Source: a virus
DNA: 30,754 nt
Direction: 5' to 3' (one strand)
Virus record (IMG/VR): IMGVR_UViG_3300037963_001337
Coordinates: 1 to 30,754 of that record
Positions 1 to 7,241 of this stretch are shown in pieces. The first letter of the stretch is position 1. Each line of letters begins with the position of its first letter. The notes beneath the pieces were generated by a model. It searched no databases and had not been told where the DNA came from. It was given only the letters and a program-made list of their open reading frames with translations. Both the position numbers and the translations under genes were made by a program.

Positions 1-119
1 TAAGATTCTATGTTATCCTTGTTTTTTACCCAATATCTTAATCTTCCTGCTTGGGATTGAGATATCCAATTATCCCTTTCCCAGTTTGTTATTACATTAC
101 AGTAGTCTTGTTTTCTCAT
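1..119 (-). CDS. Small protein at left edge (39 residues visible)
   Basis: A minus-strand reading frame starts at an ATG (119-117) preceded by a good Shine-Dalgarno sequence (AGAGGAG, 131-125) and stays open to the window edge. It begins MRKQDYCNVITNWERDNW and is rich in Trp, Arg and Asn; I do not recognise it. It lies 24 nt downstream of the amidoligase-like gene, so the two are probably co-transcribed. The last two bases read TA; if the window closes into a circle the next base is A, giving a TAA stop and a complete 39-residue protein. In a linear context it is simply partial. It could be a small accessory partner of the amidoligase, but nothing in the sequence proves that. Confidence 0.6.
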   Translation of the reverse strand, partial: MRKQDYCNVITNWERDNWISQSQAGRLRYWVKNKDNIES

Positions 120-143
120 TTTATTCTCCTCTGGGGGAGGGGG

Positions 144-1061
144 TCAAGCCCCCGCCTTCCCATATCTTGTTCTGATTTCGTTGACTATTCCCTCGAGGTC
201 AACTCTCTCGATGTTGTGATTCGCTAGTCTGATGCAGTCAGCTTCCCACATCTTCGCTTGTCCTAGATTCTCACTTCCGTATTCGAATACCTGCCTCCAG
301 CTCCAGTGTAGATTCTTAGGTTCGCCTTTGCTGTATCTGTTGCCTTTTGATTTCTCAACCGCTCCAGATTTTCTGACCCTCATTCTCGGTGACTCTGATG
401 TTACCTTGAAGAGTTTGGTTGTTGGTCTTGACCAGTATTCCGTAAGGTTGACCGCTAGCATGACTCTCTGAAAGAGCTTGCTTGCAACCTTTGTAGTTCC
501 GAACCATCGCCACTCGATAGTTCCAAAGTTGTTTAGCTGATTGGTAGAGAGTCCATAGAATTTCCATCCGCTGATGTGTCTGATGAAATCTTCTCTGTCT
601 ATCTCGCCTCGTTGCCACTTCTTAGCATATTCGTAAGCATGCTCCGCATTCTCTCTTCTTACTTCTTTGCAGTTAACATTGCTTTCCCATCTCGTTCTAG
701 GAATGCCTAACTGTATCACATTCTGAAATTCATAGAAACTTGTGATTAGGTTGGCTATCTGGATGGGTGTCTTGTCGACCATGTCTATATGAACATGCAT
801 CCCGCATTGCTCATCAAGTCGAGTATGCCAATCTACTTGGCTTACAAAGTCAGTCCAAAACTCTATGGATTGATTAAGCGGTAAGTAATGCCTAAGATTC
901 AATTCATAGTGATTGTGTCCATGCTCCGTTTCTAATTTTAGTTCTGGATATCGATTGTCAATGATATCCTTGAGTTGATAAAAGCCGTCTCTACTTTTGA
1001 ATTCCCATTCAATAGAAACAGGCTTTGATAATGTTGTATTGTGTTTTCTTAATGTATGCAT
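144..1061 (-). CDS. Amidoligase-like (COOH-NH2 ligase) enzyme
   Basis: The 305-residue protein shows features of the Amidoligase_2 family, which are ATP-dependent carboxylate-amine ligases with a glutamine-synthetase-like fold. I see an early acidic strand IEWEF (residues 17-21), the motif CGMHVHIDM (86-94), and LSTNQL followed by GTIEWRWFGTT (171-190), matching the family's E-x-E, H-x-H and late E-x-R metal/ATP-binding signatures. The start has a strong GGAGG ribosome-binding site (1075-1069). Family members are predicted to ligate amino acids or peptides to proteins or cell-wall components; the substrate here is unknown. The gene runs against the structural genes and its base composition looks richer in G+C than theirs, so it is probably an acquired accessory (moron) gene. 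I am fairly sure of the family and unsure of the role. Confidence 0.75.
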   Translation of the reverse strand: MHTLRKHNTTLSKPVSIEWEFKSRDGFYQLKDIIDNRYPELKLETEHGHNHYELNLRHYLPLNQSIEFWTDFVSQVDWHTRLDEQCGMHVHIDMVDKTPIQIANLITSFYEFQNVIQLGIPRTRWESNVNCKEVRRENAEHAYEYAKKWQRGEIDREDFIRHISGWKFYGLSTNQLNNFGTIEWRWFGTTKVASKLFQRVMLAVNLTEYWSRPTTKLFKVTSESPRMRVRKSGAVEKSKGNRYSKGEPKNLHWSWRQVFEYGSENLGQAKMWEADCIRLANHNIERVDLEGIVNEIRTRYGKAGA

Positions 1062-1417
1062 AATAAATGCCTCCGTGATTTAATAATAATAATGTTTTTC
1101 TTTTTTTGTCTTGGGGTAGATAATCAATAATGATGTCTTACCAAGCCGAGCCTAAGTCGCATTACATTCAATATTAATGATTCCAGTGTCTCGGTTTAAG
1201 GAAGCCTACCACTCCATCGGATTTGCCGGTATAGACTTTTGGGATTGCGGACTACTCCGTCCATTCCATGCTAATTCTATTTTTATTTCATATTCACCTC
1301 AAATTTAAAAACTTTATATATATATTATATATCTAATCTATCATAATGTATATAGGTAAATTTTACTACAATCTCGACACATAATGTGCTCCCCTATTTA
1401 TTTTTGTCCACTATAGG
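1062..1417 (-). other. 340-bp region between minus-strand genes; possible structured RNA leader
   Basis: No convincing gene is present. The part at about 1135-1275 is clearly richer in G+C than its AT-rich flanks (poly-T and TATATA tracts) and, read on the minus strand, holds several short complementary segments. CGGA-GTAG-TCCG can form a hairpin (about 1260-1249), CGG-CAAAT-CCG another, and CCGAG pairs with CTCGG (about 1196-1146) around an inner CATT/AATG hairpin. It lies directly upstream of the amidoligase-like gene, so it would be its 5' leader or a separate small RNA. I could not match it to a known riboswitch or tRNA. The distal part (1280-1417) is AT-rich and contains TATAAT-like sequence on the minus strand. 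Confidence 0.35.
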
Positions 1418-1681
1418 TTATAATTTAATAGATGAGGAAAGAATTATGGAAACAGGTATGGTTATCACACTCCCGTAGGAATCAACCTGTTTATGGTCAC
1501 CATAAGCTAAGTCTGAAGCAATCACTATTCGCTCTTTCGTTTTATGCACAAGGAATCCTATGGTGTGGCATAAAGCTGGTTCTTCTAGCTCCTTGTTGGA
1601 TAGTTCTGTCCATTCCGAGTGCGATTGTGGGTCTAGCCACCAGACTTCGATTTTGGGGAAAGGGTTCTTAGGAAACTTCAT
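1418..1681 (-). CDS. Conserved-looking small phage protein, unknown function
   Basis: The 87-residue product reads like a soluble alpha/beta protein: an early strand KIEVWWLDP, a central CHTIGFLVHKTKERIVIASDL and a final VITIPVSIILSS. I recall this strand pattern (a V-G-F-L-V segment, then IVIA, then a terminal IP-x-S-I) from small phage proteins of unknown function, but I cannot name a family. An overlapping plus-strand frame at 1432-1671 gives a low-complexity, unlikely protein, so I call the minus strand. The ATG has no Shine-Dalgarno sequence but lies 7 nt after a -10-like box with a perfect TTGACA 17 nt upstream of that box, consistent with a leaderless transcript. It is the first gene of the minus-strand cassette containing the amidoligase. 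Confidence 0.6.
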   Translation of the reverse strand: MKFPKNPFPKIEVWWLDPQSHSEWTELSNKELEEPALCHTIGFLVHKTKERIVIASDLAYGDHKQVDSYGSVITIPVSIILSSSIKL

Positions 1682-1688
1682 ATATAAA

Positions 1689-1717
1689 AAGCTAAAATAC
1701 TAATTTAATTATGTCAA
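1689..1717 (-). promoter_or_regulatory. Minus-strand promoter for the amidoligase cassette
   Basis: On the minus strand TTGACA (1717-1712) is followed after 17 nt by TAGCTT (1694-1689), a weak -10. The ATG at 1681 comes 7 nt later, so transcription would begin at or next to the start codon. The -35 is perfect and the spacing ideal; the -10 matches only three of six bases. Confidence 0.45.
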
Positions 1718-1735
1718 GTATAGTTCAAAAAAAAT

Positions 1736-1765
1736 TTGCGAAAGCTTCGCTTTTACTTGTATAAT
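1736..1765 (+). promoter_or_regulatory. Promoter of the head-tail/tail operon
   Basis: TTGCGA (1736-1741), an 18-nt spacer and a perfect TATAAT (1760-1765) lie just before the ATG at 1772, 6 nt after the -10. The start would be leaderless or nearly so; no Shine-Dalgarno sequence is present. The spacer contains a perfect 5-bp inverted repeat GCGAA-AGC-TTCGC (1738-1750), which could be an operator or a remnant terminator hairpin (T-rich on its right, A-rich on its left). The region is divergent with the minus-strand promoter at 1689-1717. Confidence 0.55.
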
Positions 1766-1771
1766 ATCTCT

Positions 1772-2272
1772 ATGCCTAGTTACACAACTGTAGATAATGT
1801 TTACAATTTATATCCAAGAGTAGGAAGTCTCTCAACTGTTACTTCATCATCAATTAGTTTTTTTATAGACCAAGCGGAAAATGAGATAAATGGTTTTCTT
1901 GTAAACAACTATACTCTGCCTTTTACAAACGGAGCACCGATTGTAGAATCTATCGCAACAGAATACTCTCTTGTTAAAATATTAGAAAGATTCTTTACTC
2001 AAGAAATTGGTAGTGAAAACTCATGGGTTGCAGCAAGAAGAGAGCAGGTCATGGATTATTTGAATAAAATCAATACAGGAGAAATCGGGATATATAACAA
2101 TTCGCTTCAGCTTATTACTTATAATGCAGGCGATACTATCTTCAGCAACACTATGGAATACAATCCTACATTCACTATGCTCAATTCTACACTTCAGCAG
2201 ATTGATGCTGACAGACTAGATGATGAGTTAGATGCTGTAGACCATGAAGATTACAATCCAGCTCTATATTAA
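1772..2272 (+). CDS. Head-tail connector/adaptor (DUF1320, Mu gp36-like)
   Basis: The 166-residue protein begins MPSYTTVDNVYNLYPRVG and has the central pattern FIDQAENEINGFLVNNYTLP followed by an Ala/Glu/Leu-rich helix. This is characteristic of the DUF1320 / gp6-like head-tail adaptors that dock on the portal and form the neck. I chose the ATG at 1772 rather than an in-frame TTG at 1736, because that TTG lies inside the promoter -35 box and would add a residue run encoded by promoter sequence. The C-terminus is acidic. It opens the connector and tail operon; the next gene overlaps its stop by one base (TAATG). Confidence 0.7.
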   Translation: MPSYTTVDNVYNLYPRVGSLSTVTSSSISFFIDQAENEINGFLVNNYTLPFTNGAPIVESIATEYSLVKILERFFTQEIGSENSWVAARREQVMDYLNKINTGEIGIYNNSLQLITYNAGDTIFSNTMEYNPTFTMLNSTLQQIDADRLDDELDAVDHEDYNPALY

Positions 2273-2814
2273 TGTTAAGAACTGTATATAACTTAAGTCA
2301 GATTAATAGCCGAGTAAATAGGCTCGACAAGGCATTTGGGGTTAAGAATCGAAGAAGACTAATAAAACAAAGCTCTGAAGAAATTCTTAGAGAGATAAGA
2401 AGAACTTTTAGAACAAAAGCTACTCCTGAAGGTGAACCTTGGGCAGCATTAGCTCCTAAGTATCAAGAGTTTACAAACACGGAAGGAGACATTGGTATTT
2501 TGTCTGGGCTTATGTTAAATTCGATACCTGGTAAATTTGCAAACACTTCTAGGTTTAAAATGAAACTTAAAAGCACAAAAACAGAAACAACATTAGAAAT
2601 GCAACACTTGCTAAGATATGCTGAATACTTTAATGATGGCTCGGTAGGTGGTGTAAGAACTGGTGGTAAAGGTCTTAAAACACAAGCACAACTGTTTGGA
2701 GTTAGAGCTCAACCAGCAAGACCATTTATGCCTGATGCAGCAGATGTTGATTTCGATACTTTAGACAGACTTCAAAGAGACATTCTTAAAGAATTTAACA
2801 AGAGGTTAAAATAA
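2272..2814 (+). CDS. Phage virion morphogenesis / tail completion protein (Mu gpG-like)
   Basis: The 180-residue product matches the Phage_tail_S / virion morphogenesis pattern: a basic N-terminal helical segment, then PEGEPWAALAPKYQEF (P-x-G-x-P-W), a GILSGLMLNSIPG motif (I-L-x-x-G-x-L-x-x-S-I), a YAEYFNDG segment and the C-terminal QPARPFMPDA (P-A-R-P-F). Members act at the head-tail joining step, after packaging, in phages with Mu-like head genes. It overlaps the upstream stop by one base and the downstream gene starts at its own stop (TAATG), so translation is coupled. Confidence 0.75.
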   Translation: MLRTVYNLSQINSRVNRLDKAFGVKNRRRLIKQSSEEILREIRRTFRTKATPEGEPWAALAPKYQEFTNTEGDIGILSGLMLNSIPGKFANTSRFKMKLKSTKTETTLEMQHLLRYAEYFNDGSVGGVRTGGKGLKTQAQLFGVRAQPARPFMPDAADVDFDTLDRLQRDILKEFNKRLK

Positions 2815-3269
2815 TGGCGATTATAGACTACACAGGGATTGTAAATGAAATCAAATCTATATTAGACAATGATTCAAGAACTAATTCATTTGGTGGTAAA
2901 ACTACTACAATAATTGTAGAAGGTGAAGCTATTCTTAATGAAGAAAGTTGTCCACAAATTCAAATCTTTTTAGAAGAACATGAAACATTACAAGATACAG
3001 AAACTATTGGTGGCACTACACCTTATCTAACATCTTTATCAATTATTATTTGGATGTATGATTTTAATTTAGAAAATGTACCTGGTTCACAAGCCAGAGA
3101 TACTATGTTAGGAAAAGTAAAAGAAGTTTTAAAAGAAAAGAAAACTTTAAATGATACAGTTTTATATTATAAGTTTACTGGTGGTGAGTTTGACAATCAG
3201 AAAAATACTGCTGGACTTGGCTTTTTTAAAGGTGTATCATTAACCATAGACTGTGAGGTCAAAGAATAA
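2814..3269 (+). CDS. Probable tail terminator protein
   Basis: A 151-residue alpha/beta protein in the position of the tail terminator, between the virion morphogenesis gene and the major tail tube gene. The N-terminal segment IDYTGIVNEIKSILDN and the later strand SLSIIIWMYDF (with an intervening acidic segment) fit the small terminator fold that caps the growing tail tube. The call rests mainly on position, size and secondary-structure pattern. Translation is coupled to both neighbours by overlapping stop and start codons. Confidence 0.55.
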   Translation: MAIIDYTGIVNEIKSILDNDSRTNSFGGKTTTIIVEGEAILNEESCPQIQIFLEEHETLQDTETIGGTTPYLTSLSIIIWMYDFNLENVPGSQARDTMLGKVKEVLKEKKTLNDTVLYYKFTGGEFDNQKNTAGLGFFKGVSLTIDCEVKE

Positions 3270-3448
3270 TGAAGATTAAATTTATTGTAGATGGATTAGA
3301 AATAGCTGGATTTGGAATTGCAACAAAGGGAAAAGAAATAGAAGTTCCAGATGTTGTTGGCAATAGTCTTGTAAGTGAAGGTATTGCAAAAGAATCAAAA
3401 GCTAGTAAAATAAAAAAAGAAGAACCTAAAGAAGGTGAAGGAGAGTAA
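3269..3448 (+). CDS. Small protein before the tail tube gene
   Basis: A 59-residue frame starts at an ATG overlapping the previous stop (TAATG) and ends 3 nt before the tail tube gene. It begins MKIKFIVDGLEIAGFGIATK and ends in a Lys/Glu-rich tail. Its size, tight coupling and a shape consisting of two short strands plus a charged tail support a real gene. Small proteins of this type are common between tail terminator and tail tube genes, but no function is assignable. Confidence 0.65.
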   Translation: MKIKFIVDGLEIAGFGIATKGKEIEVPDVVGNSLVSEGIAKESKASKIKKEEPKEGEGE

Positions 3449-3451
3449 ACA

Positions 3452-4408
3452 ATGGGCTACGGAATCGGTGGACATTTAGCAATATCAGAACAAAATTCAG
3501 TAGGAACAGCAACAGCGAATTATATTTATATTCCGTTTGTTTCAGAATCTCTCACAGAAAACATTGAACAACTACAATCAGAAAGTTTAAAAGCAATCTA
3601 TGACCAACCTAATCAATTAGAAGGCATAAACAATGTAACTGGAGATATCGTATTTGAGCCACACCCAATTTACTTAGGACACTTCTTAAGAGCGGTTACA
3701 GGACAAGCAGCATCAACTTTATCTACATCTGCATACATACATGAGTTTGTACCAACACAATCTGACTTCGATTCTAACTTTGCTTTAAGACCTTATACAA
3801 TCAACTTATTTAAAAATGTAGGCTCTGCTTATCAATACACAGATGCAATGATTCATACACTTGCTATTGAAATTACTGCTGGTGGAATCATAAATGCGAC
3901 TGCTACTGTTCATGCTAGAGGTTCTGCTTTAATCAACCCAACAACTGCTAGCTTCATTGCCGCAGACCCGTTTACTTGGAACGAAACATCTTTACAAGTA
4001 GGTGGTTCAGCAAATGGTGAATTTGAATCAGCAACAATCACAATCGATAATCCGATAGAAGGTATAGCAACACTTAACGGAGCTAAAACTCACGGCAAAA
4101 TAAAAAGAACAGGATTTAGAACTGTTGCTGTAGCTGGAGACCAAGACTTCTCATCACAAGATGAATACAACATATTTAGAGCACAAACTAGACAAAGATT
4201 CTTATTTACAATTACTGGAGATAACATCGGTGGTTCTGCTAATAACGAAATTACAATAGATATTCCACAATGTAATTACACTTCTTATACAAGCCCAATT
4301 GGTGGACCTGGAAGAATTACAGCATCTTACGAAGGTAATGGTGAATACGATACTTCTTCAAGCTATGCTATAAGATACACAATGACAAATACATTATCAG
4401 CTTATTAA
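3452..4408 (+). CDS. Major tail tube protein
   Basis: A 318-residue beta-rich protein, starting MGYGIGGHLAISEQNSVGTA, that fits the phage tail tube family (Phage_tube_2 type): an opening G-x-x-x-x-L-x-x-x-E-x-x-x-G-T, an N-terminal SESLTENIEQLQSESLK (orientation of tube loops), and a central DIVFEPHPIYLGHFLRAVTG. The C-terminal half repeats a beta-sandwich pattern (residues about 170-310). It sits just before the chaperone pair and the tape measure gene, as in most long-tailed phages. The start is 3 nt after the previous stop and has GGAGAG upstream. Multiple copies would polymerise into the tail tube. Confidence 0.8.
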   Translation: MGYGIGGHLAISEQNSVGTATANYIYIPFVSESLTENIEQLQSESLKAIYDQPNQLEGINNVTGDIVFEPHPIYLGHFLRAVTGQAASTLSTSAYIHEFVPTQSDFDSNFALRPYTINLFKNVGSAYQYTDAMIHTLAIEITAGGIINATATVHARGSALINPTTASFIAADPFTWNETSLQVGGSANGEFESATITIDNPIEGIATLNGAKTHGKIKRTGFRTVAVAGDQDFSSQDEYNIFRAQTRQRFLFTITGDNIGGSANNEITIDIPQCNYTSYTSPIGGPGRITASYEGNGEYDTSSSYAIRYTMTNTLSAY

Positions 4409-4424
4409 GCTAGGGAGGAAACTC

Positions 4425-4697
4425 ATGAAGTTCAATGTAAAAGATAAAGAAGTTAATATCAATCCTGCATCTTTAAGACAGATTCACGAACTAGAACAAC
4501 AAATTGGTAGTCTTGCTGACTTAGGCGAGAAAGCACCATTCGATACTATTGTTAAAGTTCTGTCTGTAGCTTTACCTGCAACAGAAAATGAAGTAACAGT
4601 AGATTGGCTCTTAGATAACTGTTCTATGGAAGATGTAAAAGTCTTGAACGAGATGGTAGCTCATTTTTTAGGGGCAAGCTCTCTCGAGCAAAAATAA
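4425..4697 (+). CDS. Tail assembly chaperone, short form (gpG-like)
   Basis: A 90-residue acidic helical protein that starts at an ATG with a strong GGGAGGAAAC ribosome-binding site. Its length, position between tail tube and tape measure genes, and the slippery sequence near its end identify it as the short tail chaperone (lambda gpG equivalent). It would bind the tape measure protein during tail assembly and is not expected in the virion. The last codons of this frame follow the slip site and read on to TAA at 4695. Confidence 0.8.
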   Translation: MKFNVKDKEVNINPASLRQIHELEQQIGSLADLGEKAPFDTIVKVLSVALPATENEVTVDWLLDNCSMEDVKVLNEMVAHFLGASSLEQK

Positions 4698-4846
4698 AAG
4701 AATTAGACATAGTAGATTTCTTTGCATATCATTATGGATGGTCTAAAAGTCAGACCTATGAGCTTACCGCTCATGAAATTGATAAATTGTATGCTATAAT
4801 TGTAAAGAGAGTTAAGCAAGCAAACTCAAGGAATCGAAATGGCTAG
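4425..4846 (+). CDS. Tail assembly chaperone, frameshifted long form (gpGT-like)
   Basis: A -1 slip at 4664-4670 joins the first 82 codons of the short chaperone to a 58-codon frame (4670-4843, stop TAG 4844-4846), giving about 140 residues. The added part starts RGKLSRAKIKELDIVDFF and contains YHYGWSKSQTYELTAHEI, a short helical domain of the gpT type with a W-S-x-S-x-x-x-x-L-T pattern. The second frame has no ATG of its own, and its stop overlaps the first codons of the tape measure gene. This is what is expected of the lambda-like G/GT arrangement. Confidence 0.8.
4664..4670 (+). promoter_or_regulatory. Programmed -1 ribosomal frameshift site (T TTT TTA)
   Basis: The heptamer T TTT TTA sits in the exact X XXY YYZ phase of the upstream frame (CAT TTT TTA GGG). 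Seven bases later a small hairpin GCTC-TCTC-GAGC (4678-4689) could act as stimulator, though its 4-bp stem is weak. The -1 frame opens immediately into the 58-codon gpT-like segment. Confidence 0.8.
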
Positions 4847-7241
4847 AAAGAACGAAGCGAAATTTTTTGTAACCCTAGATGCTAAACAATACACTGCTGC
4901 TTTTAAGAAACTCGCTGCTGGCAATGCCAACTACATAAAACAACTAAAACTAATGCAACAGCAAGAGGCGAGGTATCGCCAAACTCAAAAAGCATTAGGT
5001 GCAGCTCTAACTAATCTAGCAAGAAGAACAGAAGTCATAGCTAGAGGTTATCAACACTTTGGAGCAACTCTTTCTAATAATAATAAAATTGTAAGCACAG
5101 CTATCAGAGGATATAAAAGCTTTCAACAAAATCAAAAACGAATAGCAACTTCACTTGGACAAAGCACAGCAGCAATTAAAACACAGACTGCTGCTTTACA
5201 AAAACAAAAACTAGCTTATGCAGGAATGTCTGGTGCAGGAAGAGCACCAATGTTACCACCTGTAGAAGGACCTACAAAACCATTCGGTAAAGCAACTCCT
5301 ATACTACCTCCTGTAGCACCGAGACAAACTTATGAACTAGAAAGAATTAAGAAAGCTACTAAAGAAGCTTCACAAGCACAGAAAGCATTAGCAGGCAATA
5401 TGAAAGTAGTTAATGGTGTTGCAAGAGTTGGCACTAAAACGATGGGAGCTTTTGGTTCAAGTATAAGAAATATTGCTTCTTATCTAAAGGCTTTTGCGGT
5501 CATTGCGGCAGCTACACAGATTGTGAAATTAGCTGAAGATGCTGGTCAATTAAATAACAGAATCTTGGTTGTATCAAGAAATACAGATGAGTTTAATGCT
5601 AACTTTAGAAGGCTTCAAGAAATTGCTAAGAGAACAAGAAGTCCATTGAGAGATACAGCAGTTCTGTTTTCAAGAATGAGAATTGCAACAAAAAGGCTAG
5701 GGTATGACTTAGACCAAGTTGCAACTGCGACAGAAAACCTATCCAAAATGATGAGAATACAAGGTGTAGGAGCACATGAAGCTCGTTCCGCAGTGTTACA
5801 GTTATCACAAGCCTTGCAATCAGGTAGGTTAGCTGGTGATGAATTTAGAGCTATCCAAGAGATTATGCCTGCACTTCTAGGCGACATTGCTAGAGCTACA
5901 GGTTATCCAATAGAACAATTGAAAGACTTAGCCAGAGAAGGAAAGATAACCCCTAAAGTTATTATGGATGCTCTTCTCGATAACACAGACAAAATCAATT
6001 TTATGTTTGACAGAACTAAAATGACTGTTGGAGATATGGCTACACAAATTAGAAACTCTTTCTTATCCATGTTCTCAGTAATAACAAAAAACGAAGGTGC
6101 AGCAGCATCTTTACACAGAGTTTATACGGCAATAGCTGACACTTTTCAACTTTTAGCTGATTCAATAGGATTTGTTGTTACATCATTCTTATTTCTTGCA
6201 AGCAGATTTCCTTCTATAGAAGATAAAACTGCAAACCTTACAAAAGAGCAAGAAAAGTTATACAAAACAATGGAAGAAGGTGGTGCTAACATGGGGATAT
6301 TGGGCAGAGGCTTAAAAGCTCTTGGTGTTGAAGTATCTGCCGACCAAAGCCTATTTGCACAACTTGCACAGGGTATCAGCACTGTGAATCAAAAAATGTT
6401 AGAGCAAATGGCAAGAGAAGAATTATTAAGAAAAACTAGAGCAGAGCTAAAAGAAACATACGAAAAAGATGGCATAACTTATACTAAAGCAGAATTAGAA
6501 GCAGAAACAGAAAGAATAATTAAAGCAATGGAAGAACAAGAACAAGAGTTTGCTAGATATACACAAGCTTTTGGTGATTTAAAAACTGGTATTAATTTGG
6601 CAGATGTCGTAGAAAACATGCAAGAACTTGGAGAAAGTTTTAGGTCAACAGCTTTTAAAACACTTGTAGAAGATTTCCCTACAGGATTTGGAAATGCGGT
6701 CGCCGACACAATAATGGAAGGTGAAAGTTTAAAAGATGGTCTAAGTAATTTGTTCAAACAATTAGCTAAACAAGTTATAGCTCAAATCGTAGCAATGATT
6801 ACACAAATGTTAATTATGAAAGCCATAATGGCTTCAATGGGCTTTGGCGGCTTGGCTTTTGGTCAAGGTTTTGCTGGTCAAGGACTTGGTGGATTGTTTG
6901 GTGGAATAGGCAAAGGTATAAGCCTAATATCAAAAGGTATTGGCGGATTATTTGCTGATGGAGGTAGACCACCAGTTGGGGTTGCATCTATTGTTGGTGA
7001 AAGAGGACCAGAATTGTTTGTGCCAGATACACCAGGAACAATTATTCCAAACGAACAAATGGGCGGCACAGTAGTTATACAAAGATTAGAAATTATGCCT
7101 GGAGCAAATATAGACCAAGCTCTAATGGACAAACCTGCAACATATTGGGTAGACTTAGCACAAGAAAAAATCTTACCAGCATTAAACACTTTAGGACAAG
7201 CTGGTAACACAACAACACTCAAACAGAGGGAATCAAGATAA
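4839..7241 (+). CDS. Tail tape measure protein
   Basis: An 800-residue protein that sets tail length. The N-terminus (about 1-200) is a long Gln/Lys/Ala-rich helical region. Residues about 225-375 carry the classical tape-measure N-terminal domain, with LNNRILVVSRNTDEF, SRMRIATKRLG, LQSGRLAGDEFRAIQEIMP and PKVIMDALL. A hydrophobic Gly/Met/Ala stretch (about 640-700) resembles the membrane-active segment of other tape measures. The C-terminal VGERGPELFVPDTPGTIIPN matches the common C-terminal motif. The gene overlaps the end of the gpGT frame, and its own stop overlaps the next start. At about 1.5 angstrom per residue it predicts a tail of roughly 120 nm, an inference. Confidence 0.9.
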   Translation: MARKNEAKFFVTLDAKQYTAAFKKLAAGNANYIKQLKLMQQQEARYRQTQKALGAALTNLARRTEVIARGYQHFGATLSNNNKIVSTAIRGYKSFQQNQKRIATSLGQSTAAIKTQTAALQKQKLAYAGMSGAGRAPMLPPVEGPTKPFGKATPILPPVAPRQTYELERIKKATKEASQAQKALAGNMKVVNGVARVGTKTMGAFGSSIRNIASYLKAFAVIAAATQIVKLAEDAGQLNNRILVVSRNTDEFNANFRRLQEIAKRTRSPLRDTAVLFSRMRIATKRLGYDLDQVATATENLSKMMRIQGVGAHEARSAVLQLSQALQSGRLAGDEFRAIQEIMPALLGDIARATGYPIEQLKDLAREGKITPKVIMDALLDNTDKINFMFDRTKMTVGDMATQIRNSFLSMFSVITKNEGAAASLHRVYTAIADTFQLLADSIGFVVTSFLFLASRFPSIEDKTANLTKEQEKLYKTMEEGGANMGILGRGLKALGVEVSADQSLFAQLAQGISTVNQKMLEQMAREELLRKTRAELKETYEKDGITYTKAELEAETERIIKAMEEQEQEFARYTQAFGDLKTGINLADVVENMQELGESFRSTAFKTLVEDFPTGFGNAVADTIMEGESLKDGLSNLFKQLAKQVIAQIVAMITQMLIMKAIMASMGFGGLAFGQGFAGQGLGGLFGGIGKGISLISKGIGGLFADGGRPPVGVASIVGERGPELFVPDTPGTIIPNEQMGGTVVIQRLEIMPGANIDQALMDKPATYWVDLAQEKILPALNTLGQAGNTTTLKQRESR

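Noticed and set aside
128-160. G-run/C-run inverted repeat over the amidoligase stop
   Set aside because: GGGGG/CCCCC could form a hairpin but has no T-tail on the minus strand, and is followed at once by the next gene's ribosome-binding site; not called as a terminator.
1341-1382. Minus-strand 13-codon frame after GGGGAG (MCRDCSKIYLYTL)
   Set aside because: Has a ribosome-binding-like site and a C-x-x-C, but is too short to support as a gene; a leader peptide remains possible.
1432-1671. Plus-strand frame overlapping the 87-residue minus-strand gene
   Set aside because: The plus frame gives a low-plausibility protein; the minus frame has a typical alpha/beta pattern and a promoter.
1736-1771. 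TTG start upstream of the head-tail adaptor
   Set aside because: The TTG is part of the -35 box and the extension is translated promoter sequence; ATG 1772 is better.
5615-5887. Long minus-strand frames inside the tape measure gene
   Set aside because: Antisense shadows of a strongly supported gene; no start signal, odd composition.
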